From Roseateles depolymerans (GTDB taxonomy: Bacteria; Pseudomonadota; Gammaproteobacteria; Burkholderiales; Burkholderiaceae_C), in NCBI GenBank assembly GCA_003241055.1, contig QFOD01000027.1, positions 1 through 62,003 on the forward strand: a stretch of 62,003 nt of DNA. Direction: 5' to 3'. A program made the position numbers and the translations under genes. The notes under the pieces were generated by a model that saw nothing but the letters and a program-made list of their open reading frames with translations, was not told the DNA's origin and did no database searches. How positions within the stretch are numbered: position 1 is the stretch's first letter; each line of letters starts with the position of its first letter. This document shows positions 26,155-34,295 of the stretch, in pieces.

Positions 26155-26394
26155 ATGAACACGCTGAAGACCACCATCGCTACCGCCCTCATCACCGTTG
26201 TCTCGGGCGCGGCGTTCGCACAGACCCCGGCTCCGGCCGCACCGACGACGGCACCGGCCGCCGCCACGGCCCCCGCCTCCGCGGCCAGCGGTGCCAAGCA
26301 CCACGCCAAGCACAAGGCCAAGCACGCCGAGAAGGCTGCTGCCAAGGACACCAAGGCGCCGGAAGCCCCCAAGACCGAGCCCAAGGCCCAGTAA
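26155..26394 (+). CDS. small secreted Ala/Lys/His-rich protein
   Basis: A 79-residue protein with an N-terminal signal peptide MNTLKTTIATALITVVSG ending AAFAQ. The mature part is low complexity: an Ala/Pro/Thr half, then a Lys/His/Ala half (KHHAKHKAKHAEKAAAKD) ending PKTEPKAQ. AAGGA about eight bases upstream is a good ribosome-binding site, and a strong hairpin terminator follows (26431-26462), so this is a monocistronic expressed gene. Similar short secreted proteins occur in betaproteobacteria without a known function; histidine content could allow metal binding, but that is speculation. Confidence 0.75.
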   Translation: MNTLKTTIATALITVVSGAAFAQTPAPAAPTTAPAAATAPASAASGAKHHAKHKAKHAEKAAAKDTKAPEAPKTEPKAQ

Positions 26395-26430
26395 GACCTG
26401 ACCCCGTCCGGCCCTCAGGCCGAGGCGCAC

Positions 26431-26462
26431 AAGGCCCGCAGCCTCCGAAGGCTGCGGGCCTT
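26431..26462 (+). terminator. terminator of the small secreted protein gene
   Basis: A perfect 13-base stem, AAGGCCCGCAGCC with GGCTGCGGGCCTT, closes a six-base loop TCCGAA, 36 bases after the stop codon. Only two T residues follow, but the stem is very stable. It could work in both directions. Confidence 0.7.
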
Positions 26463-26550
26463 CGTCCATCTGGCGCCGGAGCTCTGTCTCGCCCCCCGAA
26501 CAGGTGTGAACTGCTGCACGACTCGCCCGCGAGCCCCCCTGCATCGCGGG

Positions 26551-26580
26551 CTGACGACCAACCGCCACGCTTTCTAGACT
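26551..26580 (+). promoter_or_regulatory. candidate promoter of the anchor-A PEP-CTERM gene
   Basis: CTGACG (26551-26556) and TAGACT (26575-26580) are spaced 18 bases apart and lie 28 bases before the ATG. The match to sigma-70 consensus is moderate. No sigma-54 (-24/-12) element, as seen before some PEP-CTERM genes, is visible. Confidence 0.35.
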
Positions 26581-26608
26581 GTGGTCAGTCGTCTACCGCA
26601 GCCTTCCC

Positions 26609-27526
26609 ATGCCGTCGCTCAACCGCCTTGCCCTGCCTCTGATCACCGCCTTGCTGGCCGCAGGCGCGCATGCCGGGCCGATCAACCTGGGGCTGGACCC
26701 CAGCCTGAACCTGCTGGCGTTCGGCAACATGAATGTCAGCAGCAGCGACGTCGAAGGCCGCGTGGCCGTGGGCGGCAACGCCAACATCAGCGGCTACTCC
26801 ATAAACACCAAGAACGGCTCAGGTGCGCTGTACGCGGGCACGGGCCTGACCGTCGGCGGCAACCTCAGCTTCAGCAGCGGCACCGTCTGGGGTGGCGTGC
26901 AGGTCGGCGGCAGCTACACCCCCAACAACAGCGGCACCGTCAAGGGCACCGTGCAATCAGGTTCGGGCTTCGACTTCACCGGCGAGCTCACACGGCTCAA
27001 CCAGCTCTCGCAGAGCTGGGATGCACTGACCAACACCGGCAGCGTGGTCGATCAGTGGGGCACGCTGCACTTCAATGCCGCGGGCCAGACGCTTGCCGTG
27101 TTCGACATCTCGGCCGCCGACCTGCTGAAAAACCTGCAGATCGACGCGCTGGCCAGCGATGCACAGGTGCTCATCAACGTGCACGGCAGCAGCGTGGACT
27201 TCGGCAACCACGGCTACACCGGCTTCAACAAAAGCCAGGTGATCTTCAACCTGGTGGATGCCACCAGCGTGCTGCTCAACGGCGGCATCAACGGCTCGCT
27301 GCTGGCCACCAATGCCACCGTCAACCAGGGCTGGGGCCAGATCAACGGCCAGGTGGTGGTGCGCGACTGGAACACCAGCATGCAGGTCAACGATGCGCCG
27401 CTGCCCGGCACGCCGGTGCGCCCGCAGACGCCCACCGCCCAGGCCCTGCCCGAGCCCGGCTCGTTGGCACTGGTGGCGCTTGGCCTGGGCGCGGCGTTTG
27501 CCGCCCGCCGTCGCCGCAAGGGCTGA
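26609..27526 (+). CDS. choice-of-anchor A family PEP-CTERM protein
   Basis: A 305-residue secreted protein. Signal peptide residues about 1-22 end in AGAHA. The choice-of-anchor A domain begins INLGLDPSLNLLAFGNMN and contains SSSDVEGRVAVGGNANISGY, followed by a Gly/Ser/Asn-rich beta region with GTGLTVGGNLSFSSG and a QVIFNLVDATSVLLNGGING core. The C terminus is a standard sorting tail, LPEPGS, a hydrophobic helix (LALVALGLGAAFAA) and RRRRKG. It should be sorted by the exosortase XrtB encoded at the left end. Such proteins are thought to be surface or biofilm-matrix associated. Confidence 0.92.
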   Translation: MPSLNRLALPLITALLAAGAHAGPINLGLDPSLNLLAFGNMNVSSSDVEGRVAVGGNANISGYSINTKNGSGALYAGTGLTVGGNLSFSSGTVWGGVQVGGSYTPNNSGTVKGTVQSGSGFDFTGELTRLNQLSQSWDALTNTGSVVDQWGTLHFNAAGQTLAVFDISAADLLKNLQIDALASDAQVLINVHGSSVDFGNHGYTGFNKSQVIFNLVDATSVLLNGGINGSLLATNATVNQGWGQINGQVVVRDWNTSMQVNDAPLPGTPVRPQTPTAQALPEPGSLALVALGLGAAFAARRRRKG

Positions 27527-27556
27527 CCCCGAGCCGGCACCGCACGGCCGCGGCGC

Positions 27557-28549
27557 TCAGCGGATCGGCGCGAACTCCCGCATCGCCTTCACCGCCCCGG
27601 CGCCCATCGCGGCGCCGAAGCGCTTGGCCAGGCGTTCGGCCACGTTCTCGCGCGGCGTGTAGTCGATGACGTCCTCGGCGTGCACCACCTCCCGGGCCAC
27701 GAAATCGAGGTTGCCGAAGCGGTCCGCCAGGCCCAGCTTGACGGCCTGCTCGCCGTTCCAGAAAAGGCCGGAGAAGATATCCGGCGTCTCCTTGAGCCGC
27801 TTGCCCCGGCCCTCGCGCACCACGGCGATAAACTGCTGGTGGATCTGGTCCAGCATCGCCTGCGCATAGCCGCGCTGCTTGTCGCTGAGCGGGCTGTATG
27901 GGTCCAGCATGCCCTTGTTCTCGCCGGCCGTCAGCAGACGACGCTCGACGCCCAGCTTGTCCATCAGGCCGGTAAAGCCGAAGCCGTCCATCAGCACGCC
28001 GATGGAGCCCACGACCGAGGCCTTGTCGACGAAGATCTCGTCGGCCGCGGCGGCGATGTAGTAGGCCCCCGACGCGCACATTTCCTCAACCACGGCGTAG
28101 ACCGGCTTGTTGTAGAGCTTCTTCAGGCGCTTGATCTCGTCATAGACGATGCCGGCCTGCACCGGGCTGCCGCCGGGCGAATTGAAGCGCAGCACGATGG
28201 CCTGGGCCGCATCGTCGGCAAACGCATCTTTCAGTGCGGCCAGCAGCTGCTCGGCGCTGGCCTCGGTATCCGCCGCGATCTCGCCGCGCACCTCGATCAG
28301 CGCGGTATGCGGCGCGGTCGACGGCGTCACATGCCGCCCCTGCACCCAGATCGAATAGGCCAGCAGCGCGAAGATGCCCAGCCACATCAGGCGGAACAGC
28401 GTGCGCCAGCGGCGTTCGATGCGGCGCTCGCGCAGGAACTCGCGCGCCAGCTGGGCCAAAGCCGGCTCCTCACGGGCAGCGGCCAGCGCGGCGGGCACGC
28501 CATCGGGGTCAGGCATGGGAGGTGGCAGGTCGTCGGTCGGAGTGCTCAT
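27557..28549 (-). CDS. sppA: S49 family signal peptide peptidase
   Basis: A 330-residue inner-membrane serine peptidase that degrades cleaved signal peptides or membrane proteins. One transmembrane helix (about 52-70, MWLGIFALLAYSIWV) anchors it. The S49 domain has RFNSPGGSPVQAG, the nucleophile Ser160 in MCASGAYYIAAAAD and GSIGVLMDGF. Lys212 in TAGENKGMLDPYS is the probable general base. It is the short, single-domain SppA type. I use the ATG at 28549; the longer frame upstream overlaps the Rieske gene. The Rieske gene ends four bases before it, so these genes form an operon with gph and rluC. Confidence 0.94.
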   Translation of the reverse strand: MSTPTDDLPPPMPDPDGVPAALAAAREEPALAQLAREFLRERRIERRWRTLFRLMWLGIFALLAYSIWVQGRHVTPSTAPHTALIEVRGEIAADTEASAEQLLAALKDAFADDAAQAIVLRFNSPGGSPVQAGIVYDEIKRLKKLYNKPVYAVVEEMCASGAYYIAAAADEIFVDKASVVGSIGVLMDGFGFTGLMDKLGVERRLLTAGENKGMLDPYSPLSDKQRGYAQAMLDQIHQQFIAVVREGRGKRLKETPDIFSGLFWNGEQAVKLGLADRFGNLDFVAREVVHAEDVIDYTPRENVAERLAKRFGAAMGAGAVKAMREFAPIR

Positions 28550-28553
28550 GGTT

Positions 28554-28937
28554 TCAGTCTTGGAAAGCGGGCTGGGTGTCGCGCGTCGGGTGCCAGTAGA
28601 CCTGACCCTCGCGCTCGCTGAGTTCAATCTTGGTCAGGCGCGCGCCACGGCAGGGCCCCATCAGGCAGTGGCCGCTGAGCGGCTCGTAGGCCGCGCCGTG
28701 GATGCTGCACAGGATGAAGCGCTTGTCGCCATCCAGGAACTCGCCCTCCTGCCAGTCCATCTCGGTGGGCACATGGGCACAGCGGTTCAGGTAGGCCACG
28801 GCCTGGCCCTCGTAGCGCAGCGCGAAGGCGCGCGCGGGCTGGTGCCACTGCAGCACGTCGAACACCACGGCCCGGCCGCGCTCGGCCAGTTCCTCTGACG
28901 CACACAAGGGCAGCCCTGGCTGCACCTGCTCAGGCAT
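28554..28937 (-). CDS. Rieske 2Fe-2S domain protein
   Basis: A 127-residue single-domain Rieske protein. The cluster ligands are Cys53 and His55 in NRCAHVPTEMDW and Cys77 and His80 in LCSIHGAAYEP. No signal or membrane segment is present, so it is a soluble cytoplasmic electron carrier or an accessory of an unknown oxygenase. It overlaps the phosphatase gene by eight bases upstream and is four bases from sppA downstream. Genes of this type between gph and sppA recur in betaproteobacteria; their function is not known to me. Confidence 0.92.
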   Translation of the reverse strand: MPEQVQPGLPLCASEELAERGRAVVFDVLQWHQPARAFALRYEGQAVAYLNRCAHVPTEMDWQEGEFLDGDKRFILCSIHGAAYEPLSGHCLMGPCRGARLTKIELSEREGQVYWHPTRDTQPAFQD

Positions 28938-29595
28938 GCCGCACCAGCCAATCGTGCAGTTCCGCCGTGGAATGCGCGACGAAGCGGGGCTTGAACTCCG
29001 CGAAGGTCGCATGGTCGTGCGCGCCGAAGCTCACGCCCACGCTGGCCGTGCCGGCGTTGGCGGCCAGCTGCAGATCGTGCGTGGTGTCGCCGATCATCAG
29101 CGTGCGCTCGGGCTCCACGCCGAATTCGCGGATCAGTTCCTGCAGCATCTGCGGGTGAGGCTTGGAGCGGGTTTCATCGGCCGTGCGCGTGCCGTCGAAC
29201 ATGCCGGTCAGCTCGCTGGACTGCAGGACCCGGTCCAGGCCCACACGGGTCTTGCCGGTGGCCACGGCCAGCCAGTGGTGCCGGCTCTTCAGCGCCTGCA
29301 GCATCTCGACGGTGCCCGGGAACAGGGTCAGCTCGTGCTCGGAGGACAGGTAGTGGTGCCGGTAGCGCAGCCCCAGCTCGGGGTAGCGCTCCGGCGCCAA
29401 ACCGGGCACCGCATGTTCCAGGGCGTCGCGCAGGCCCAGGCCGATCACATAGCGGGCGCGGTCGAAGTCAGGCTCCGGCAGGCCGATGTCCACGGCCGCG
29501 CGCTGGATGCAGCGGGCGATCAGCGCGGTGGAGTCGAACAGCGTGCCGTCCCAGTCGAACACGACCAGGTCGAATTGTTGAGGGCGGGAGGTCAT
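28930..29595 (-). CDS. HAD hydrolase, phosphoglycolate phosphatase-like
   Basis: A 221-residue HAD phosphatase. Motif I is VVFDWDGTLFDST with nucleophile Asp14 and acid Asp16, the threonine/lysine region includes VATGKTRVGLDRVL and SKPHPQML, and motif IV is LMIGDTTHDLQLAANAG. It resembles Gph-type phosphatases that remove 2-phosphoglycolate, though the substrate cannot be read from sequence. The ATG at 29595 overlaps the rluC stop (ATGA); an ATG at 29610 would add five residues. It is translationally linked to rluC before it and the Rieske gene after it. Confidence 0.92.
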   Translation of the reverse strand: MTSRPQQFDLVVFDWDGTLFDSTALIARCIQRAAVDIGLPEPDFDRARYVIGLGLRDALEHAVPGLAPERYPELGLRYRHHYLSSEHELTLFPGTVEMLQALKSRHHWLAVATGKTRVGLDRVLQSSELTGMFDGTRTADETRSKPHPQMLQELIREFGVEPERTLMIGDTTHDLQLAANAGTASVGVSFGAHDHATFAEFKPRFVAHSTAELHDWLVRHA

Positions 29596-30638
29596 GTCTG
29601 TGGGGTCCATGCAGTCATCAGCTTCTCACACTCGGCGGGCAGCGGCGCCGTCAGCTCCAGCTCGGCTCCACTGGCGGGGTGGGTGAAGCGCAGGCGCCGC
29701 GCGTGCAGGAACATGCGATCGAACTTCAGCGCCCCACGGGCCAGTTCGCGGTTTTTGTCGAAATCCCCGTACTTGGGGTCGCCGACGATGGCATGCCCTG
29801 CCTGCTGCAGGTGCACCCGGATCTGGTGGGTGCGGCCGGTCTTGATGGTCACATCCAGCAGCGTGCAGCCGCCCAGGCGCCGCACCACCTTCGCCAGGCT
29901 GATCGAACGCTTGGCCTCCGGCTCGTCGGGTGTGCCGGGCCTGACCCAGCGCTCGCCGTCACTGCCGACGAACTTCACCAGGGGCACGTCTATGACCTTG
30001 AGCTTGTCGGGCCAGTCACCCCAGACCAGGGCCGCATAGGTCTTGCCGGTTTCCCGGTCACGGAACTGGTCCTGCAGCGCGGTCAAGGCGCTGCGCTTCT
30101 TGGCGATGAGCAGCAGGCCCGAGGTTTCCTTGTCCAGCCTATGCACCAGTTCCAGGAACTTGGCCTCGGGCCGGGCTCGGCGCAGCGCCTCGATGACGCC
30201 ATAGCTGACCCCCGAGCCGCCATGCACGGCCACGCCGGCCGGCTTGTCGATGACCAGCAGGTGCTCGTCCTCGAACACGATGGGGAACTCGCGGGCCGGC
30301 GCCGCTGGCGCCTCGGCCTTCTGCGGCAGGCGCACCGGCGGAATGCGGACCTCGTCCCCCAGCTCCAGCCGCGTGTCGGCCTGGGCACGCCCCTTGTTGA
30401 CCCGCACCTCGCCGGCACGGATGACACGGTACACGTGGGTCTTGGGTACGCCCTTGAGCTCGCGCAACAGGAAGTTGTCCAGCCGCTGCCCCGCGGAACC
30501 CTCGTCGACGACGACCCGACGGACGCTGGGCGCCACGGCGGGCGCAACCGCGGGCGGGGGAGTCACTGAACGAGGGGACGACGGCCGGGGTTTCGCGGTG
30601 CCGGGCGGTCGGGTGACTGCCCCTATAATCCTTTTCAC
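29592..30638 (-). CDS. rluC: 23S rRNA pseudouridine synthase RluC
   Basis: A 348-residue RluA-family pseudouridine synthase that modifies 23S rRNA (U955, U2504 and U2580 in E. coli RluC). An S4 domain (about 49-100, QRLDNFLLRELKGVPKTHVY) precedes the catalytic domain, whose Asp169 lies in VHRLDKETSGLL; TGRTHQIRVHLQQAGHAIVGD is the other signature. No ATG is available near the domain start, so I take the GTG at 30638 (VKRIIGAVTR); a GTG at 30641 is adjacent. It is divergent from rne, a common arrangement, and heads an operon with gph, the Rieske gene and sppA. Confidence 0.93.
   Translation of the reverse strand: MKRIIGAVTRPPGTAKPRPSSPRSVTPPPAVAPAVAPSVRRVVVDEGSAGQRLDNFLLRELKGVPKTHVYRVIRAGEVRVNKGRAQADTRLELGDEVRIPPVRLPQKAEAPAAPAREFPIVFEDEHLLVIDKPAGVAVHGGSGVSYGVIEALRRARPEAKFLELVHRLDKETSGLLLIAKKRSALTALQDQFRDRETGKTYAALVWGDWPDKLKVIDVPLVKFVGSDGERWVRPGTPDEPEAKRSISLAKVVRRLGGCTLLDVTIKTGRTHQIRVHLQQAGHAIVGDPKYGDFDKNRELARGALKFDRMFLHARRLRFTHPASGAELELTAPLPAECEKLMTAWTPQT
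30624..30629 (+). promoter_or_regulatory. candidate -10 element for rne
   Basis: A perfect TATAAT sits 675 bases before the rne start, overlapping the 5' end of rluC on the other strand. No good -35 is visible at the usual distance (CCGGGC at 17 bases), so the call rests on the -10 and on the long structured leader that follows. Confidence 0.4.
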
Positions 30639-31304
30639 CACGTTGCTGCCGTAAGTATTTGATTTTTCTGATTTTAGCCGGGCGTCCACAAAGACGCCGG
30701 CCAGCAGAGAAAACGACGGCTGTGGCGTGATGGCGGGCGAACCCCGCCAAACCGAGGCGATGCAGCGCCCCGGAAGCCGGCAGGCGGCCTCCCCAAGTGA
30801 GGCAGCGGCCAGTGACCGGTGGCGGCAGAGCAGCAAGCAAGAAGAACCCGGCCTGCCCGTCATGAATTGAGACGGGCGAGCCAAAGACAAAAGGTTTCCG
30901 GTGCGAGAGGAGCAGGCTCATGGCCCGACTCGCTCGCCCCCGCGTCCGACATCCCCTCCGATGGACTTCCCCCTGTCTTCCTCCCAGCGCGCTGCGGCGC
31001 GGCCCCGGCGCCCTGTGGCGTCGGCCGCCGCTGCCAGCCCTGGGCGCGCGCTGCGGCGGCCAATTGCCGCCCGCGCCGCAGGAGACGGCATTGAGGTCGT
31101 CGCGGGCGTGTCGGCGCACGCGCCAACGCCTCTCGGCACCTGATCGACAAGATCGGCCAACGAGCGGTCCAGGGCGATTCCTTCCTCGGTTCTACTGCCT
31201 GCGCTCGTGCATCTTTGCTGTCGCTGATTCGCCCCTGGCGGATCGCGGCGTGATGCTGCGTGCAGCCCGGCCCGTGAGGCCGGCCGCACGCGAGGAGTGG
31301 TGAT
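30639..31304 (+). promoter_or_regulatory. long structured 5' leader of rne
   Basis: A 666-base stretch without a supported gene, between divergent rluC and rne. It contains several stable stems: GCCGGGCGTC with GACGCCGGC near 30676-30702, GGCGGG with CCCGCC near 30733-30750, and a perfect GCCCGTC (30855-30861) with GACGGGC (30871-30877) around a nine-base loop. A GAGGAG ribosome-binding site lies 8-13 bases before the rne ATG. RNase E genes in other proteobacteria control themselves through 5' UTR structure, so this is probably a regulatory leader. The open frames in it look random. Confidence 0.55.
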
Positions 31305-34217
31305 ATGAAACGCATGCTGATCAATGCGACGCAGCCGGAAGAACGGCGCCTCGCAATCGTCGATGGCCAGAAGCTGCTGGACTTCGAGACCGAAATCGAA
31401 GGCCGCGAACAGCGCAAGGGCAACATCTACAAAGCCGTGGTGACGCGGGTCGAGCCCTCGCTCGAAGCCTGCTTCGTCGACTACGGCGAGGATCGCCACG
31501 GCTTCCTGCCGTTCAAGGAAATCTCGCGCCAGTTCTTCCGCGAAGGCTGCGACGTCAAGAACGCGTCCATCAAGGACGCGATCAAGGAAGGCCAGGAGCT
31601 GCTGGTCCAGGTCGAGAAGGAAGAGCGCGGCAACAAGGGCGCCGCCCTGACCACGTTCATTTCCCTGGCCGGCCGCTACCTGGTGCTGATGCCCAACAAC
31701 CCCCGCGGCGGTGGCGTCTCGCGCCGCATCGAGGGTGAGGACCGCGAGGAGCTGAAGGAAAACCTCGACCAGCTCGAGTACCCCAAGGGCATGAGCCTGA
31801 TCGCCCGCACCGCGGGCATCGGCCGTTCCGCCGCCGAGCTGCAGTGGGACCTGAACTACATGCTCAAGCTCTGGACCGCGATCGACGACGCGGCCAAGGG
31901 CGGCAAGGGCGCCTTCCTGATCTATCAGGAATCCAGCCTGGTGATCCGCGCGATCCGCGACTACTTCACCGCCGACATCGGCGAGATCCTGATCGACACG
32001 GACGACCTGTACGAGCAGGCCAGCCAGTTCATGAACCACGTGATGCCCGACCAGGGCCATCGCGTGAAGCGCTACCGTGACGACGCGCCGCTGTTCAGCC
32101 GCTTCCAGATCGAGCACCAGATCGAGACGGCCCACAGCCGCACGGTGAACCTGCCCTCGGGCGGCGCCATCGTCATCGACCACACCGAAGCGCTGGTGTC
32201 GGTGGACGTCAACTCGGCGCGCGCCACCCGTGGCGGCGACATCGAGGAAACCGCCACCCGCACCAACCTCGAAGCGGCCGACGAGATCGCCCGCCAGATG
32301 CGCCTGCGCGACCTGGGCGGCCTGATCGTCGTGGACTTCATCGACATGGAGGAGTCCAAGAACCGCCGTGACGTGGAGCAACGCCTGCGCGACGCGCTGC
32401 GCAGCGACCGCGCCCGCGTGCAGTTCGCCTCCATCAGCAAGTTCGGCCTGCTGGAGATGAGCCGCCAGCGCCTGCGCCCCGCGCTCAGCGAAGGCAACCA
32501 CATCACCTGCCCGCGCTGCAACGGCACCGGCCACATCCGCGACACCGAGAGCTCGGCGCTGCAGATCCTGCGCATGGTCCAGGAAGAGGCCATGAAGGAC
32601 AACACCGCCGCCGTGCACGTGCAGGTGCCGGTGGAAGTGACCTCCTTCCTGCTGAACGAAAAGCGCACCGAGATCACCAAGATCGAACTCAAGCAGCGCG
32701 TGACCGTGCTGCTGGTGCCCAACAAGCACCTCGAGACCCCGAACTACAAGCTGGAACGCCTGCGCCACGACGACCCGCGCCTGGAGAACCTGCAGGCCAG
32801 CTACACGATGATCGAGGAGCCGCAGGACGAGGTGGGCATCACCCGCCGCGGCGACGTCGAGAAGAAGAACAAGCAGGAGCCGGTCATCAAGGGCATCCTG
32901 CCCGAGCAGCCCGCACCCATCGCGCCGCCCAAGCCTGCACCCGCGCCCGCCCCGGTGGCAGCGCCCGCGCCGGTGGTGGCTGCGCCCGCGCCGGCCGCCA
33001 AGGGTGGTCTGTTCACCCGTCTGTTTGGCTGGCTGGTGGGCTCGACCGCCCCGGCGCCGACGCCGGCCGTCGAGGCCGCCCCGGCCCCCGCGCCGACCGG
33101 CGACAAGCCCAAGCGTGAAGGCGGCCGCGATGGCCGCCGCGGCGATCGCAAGGATCGTGGCGAGCGCGGTGAGCGCGGTGAGCGCAACGAATCCCGCGGC
33201 CAGGGTGGCCGCCGTGACGGCAAGCCGGCCGACAACCGCGGTGAGCGTGCCGAGCGCGGTGAGCGCCCGGAACGCGGCGAGCGCCGCAACGGTGGCGAAG
33301 GCCGCGCCGAGGCCAAGCCCGAGCAGCAGCGCCAGGAACGTCCGGAGCGTGGTGAGCGCCCCGAGCGTGGCGAACGCCGCCCGCGCGGTGAGCGTGCCGA
33401 ACGCGCACCGGTCGAAGCCACGGAAACCGTCGCCGCGCTGAGCGAAGCCCAGGTCGCGGTGCATGACGCACCGCCGGCCTTCGTCGACAGCCAGGCCGAA
33501 GGCGCCCTGCCGCCGAACGGTGACACGCCCGCCTCCGAGGAGCGTGGTGGCCGCCGCCGCCGCCGCCGTGGCGGCCGTGACCGCGACACCAGCGCCGCCA
33601 CCGAAACCGGCAACGAACTGGAAGCCGCGACGGACGACCTGACCCCGACCCCGGCCGAGGCCACCGAAGCCGTCGAGCCCGGCAACGAGGACGCTGGTGC
33701 GCCGGTTGCCGACGGTGACGACGCCGAGGGCCAAGGCCGCGAGCGCCGCCGCCGCCGCCGTGGTGGCCGAGGCCGCCGCGACGACAACGGAGCCGATGGC
33801 CAAGACACCGCCGCTGAAGGCGCAGAAACGGCCGAGCCCGTGGCCGACGGTGATGTGCCCGTCGCCGTGAGCGAGGCCGCCGCGCCGGCAGCCGAGGTGC
33901 AGCCTGCCGCAGTACCTGCAGCGCCTGCCGCACCGGTGGTGGCCGAAGCGCCGGTCGAGGCGCCTGTCGCCCCGCGTGCCCAGCCCTTCGTGCTGCCCGT
34001 CGCCGACCTGAACGCCGTCGCGGCGACCGCCGGCCTGCAGTGGGTGAATTCCGACGCCGACAAGATCGCTGCCGCCCAGGCCGCGATCGCCGCCGAGCCT
34101 GCTCCCGCACCGCTGGGCCGCGAGCCGGCGCCGGTCGTCGTCGTCGATGAAGGCCCGCTGGTGCTGGTCGAGACCCGCAAGGATCTCGGCCAGGTCAAGC
34201 TGCCGTTCGAAGCCTGA
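31305..34217 (+). CDS. rne: ribonuclease E
   Basis: A 970-residue endoribonuclease of mRNA decay and rRNA/tRNA processing. The N-terminal catalytic half has the start MKRMLINATQPEERRLAIVD and an S1 domain (KGNIYKAVVTRVEPSLEACF). Catalytic Asp301 lies in VSVDVNSARATRGG and Asp344 in LIVVDFIDMEES. The Zn-link is CPRCNGTGH (Cys402, Cys405). The C-terminal half (from about 530) is disordered: Ala/Pro-rich, then Arg/Gly/Glu repeats (RGERAERGERPERGE) that would bind RNA and degradosome partners, and a conserved tail VLVETRKDLGQVKLPFEA. A strong terminator follows. Confidence 0.97.
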   Translation: MKRMLINATQPEERRLAIVDGQKLLDFETEIEGREQRKGNIYKAVVTRVEPSLEACFVDYGEDRHGFLPFKEISRQFFREGCDVKNASIKDAIKEGQELLVQVEKEERGNKGAALTTFISLAGRYLVLMPNNPRGGGVSRRIEGEDREELKENLDQLEYPKGMSLIARTAGIGRSAAELQWDLNYMLKLWTAIDDAAKGGKGAFLIYQESSLVIRAIRDYFTADIGEILIDTDDLYEQASQFMNHVMPDQGHRVKRYRDDAPLFSRFQIEHQIETAHSRTVNLPSGGAIVIDHTEALVSVDVNSARATRGGDIEETATRTNLEAADEIARQMRLRDLGGLIVVDFIDMEESKNRRDVEQRLRDALRSDRARVQFASISKFGLLEMSRQRLRPALSEGNHITCPRCNGTGHIRDTESSALQILRMVQEEAMKDNTAAVHVQVPVEVTSFLLNEKRTEITKIELKQRVTVLLVPNKHLETPNYKLERLRHDDPRLENLQASYTMIEEPQDEVGITRRGDVEKKNKQEPVIKGILPEQPAPIAPPKPAPAPAPVAAPAPVVAAPAPAAKGGLFTRLFGWLVGSTAPAPTPAVEAAPAPAPTGDKPKREGGRDGRRGDRKDRGERGERGERNESRGQGGRRDGKPADNRGERAERGERPERGERRNGGEGRAEAKPEQQRQERPERGERPERGERRPRGERAERAPVEATETVAALSEAQVAVHDAPPAFVDSQAEGALPPNGDTPASEERGGRRRRRRGGRDRDTSAATETGNELEAATDDLTPTPAEATEAVEPGNEDAGAPVADGDDAEGQGRERRRRRRGGRGRRDDNGADGQDTAAEGAETAEPVADGDVPVAVSEAAAPAAEVQPAAVPAAPAAPVVAEAPVEAPVAPRAQPFVLPVADLNAVAATAGLQWVNSDADKIAAAQAAIAAEPAPAPLGREPAPVVVVDEGPLVLVETRKDLGQVKLPFEA
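33150..33410 (+). repeat. GERGER-type coding repeats in rne
   Basis: Imperfect tandem copies of a GAGCGCGGT-like unit encode repeated Gly-Glu-Arg and related triplets in the RNase E C-terminal half. They are coding low-complexity repeats for RNA binding and not a separate element, but they could be prone to slippage in length. Confidence 0.7.
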
Positions 34218-34237
34218 ACGACCTGACCCCGTCCTGA

Positions 34238-34268
34238 GCGCCGCCGGCCACAAGCCGGCGGCGCTTTT
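34238..34268 (+). terminator. rne terminator
   Basis: A perfect 11-base stem, GCGCCGCCGGC with GCCGGCGGCGC, around a CACAA loop, followed by TTTT. It begins 21 bases after the rne stop and is a textbook intrinsic terminator. Confidence 0.9.
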
Positions 34269-34295
34269 CCATGTGCCCCCGCTTTGAGACCACCC

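Noticed and set aside
33150..33410. Tandem repeats resembling a CRISPR or minisatellite
   Set aside because: They are in-frame Gly-Glu-Arg codons of RNase E, with no spacers of regular length. No CRISPR array is visible anywhere.
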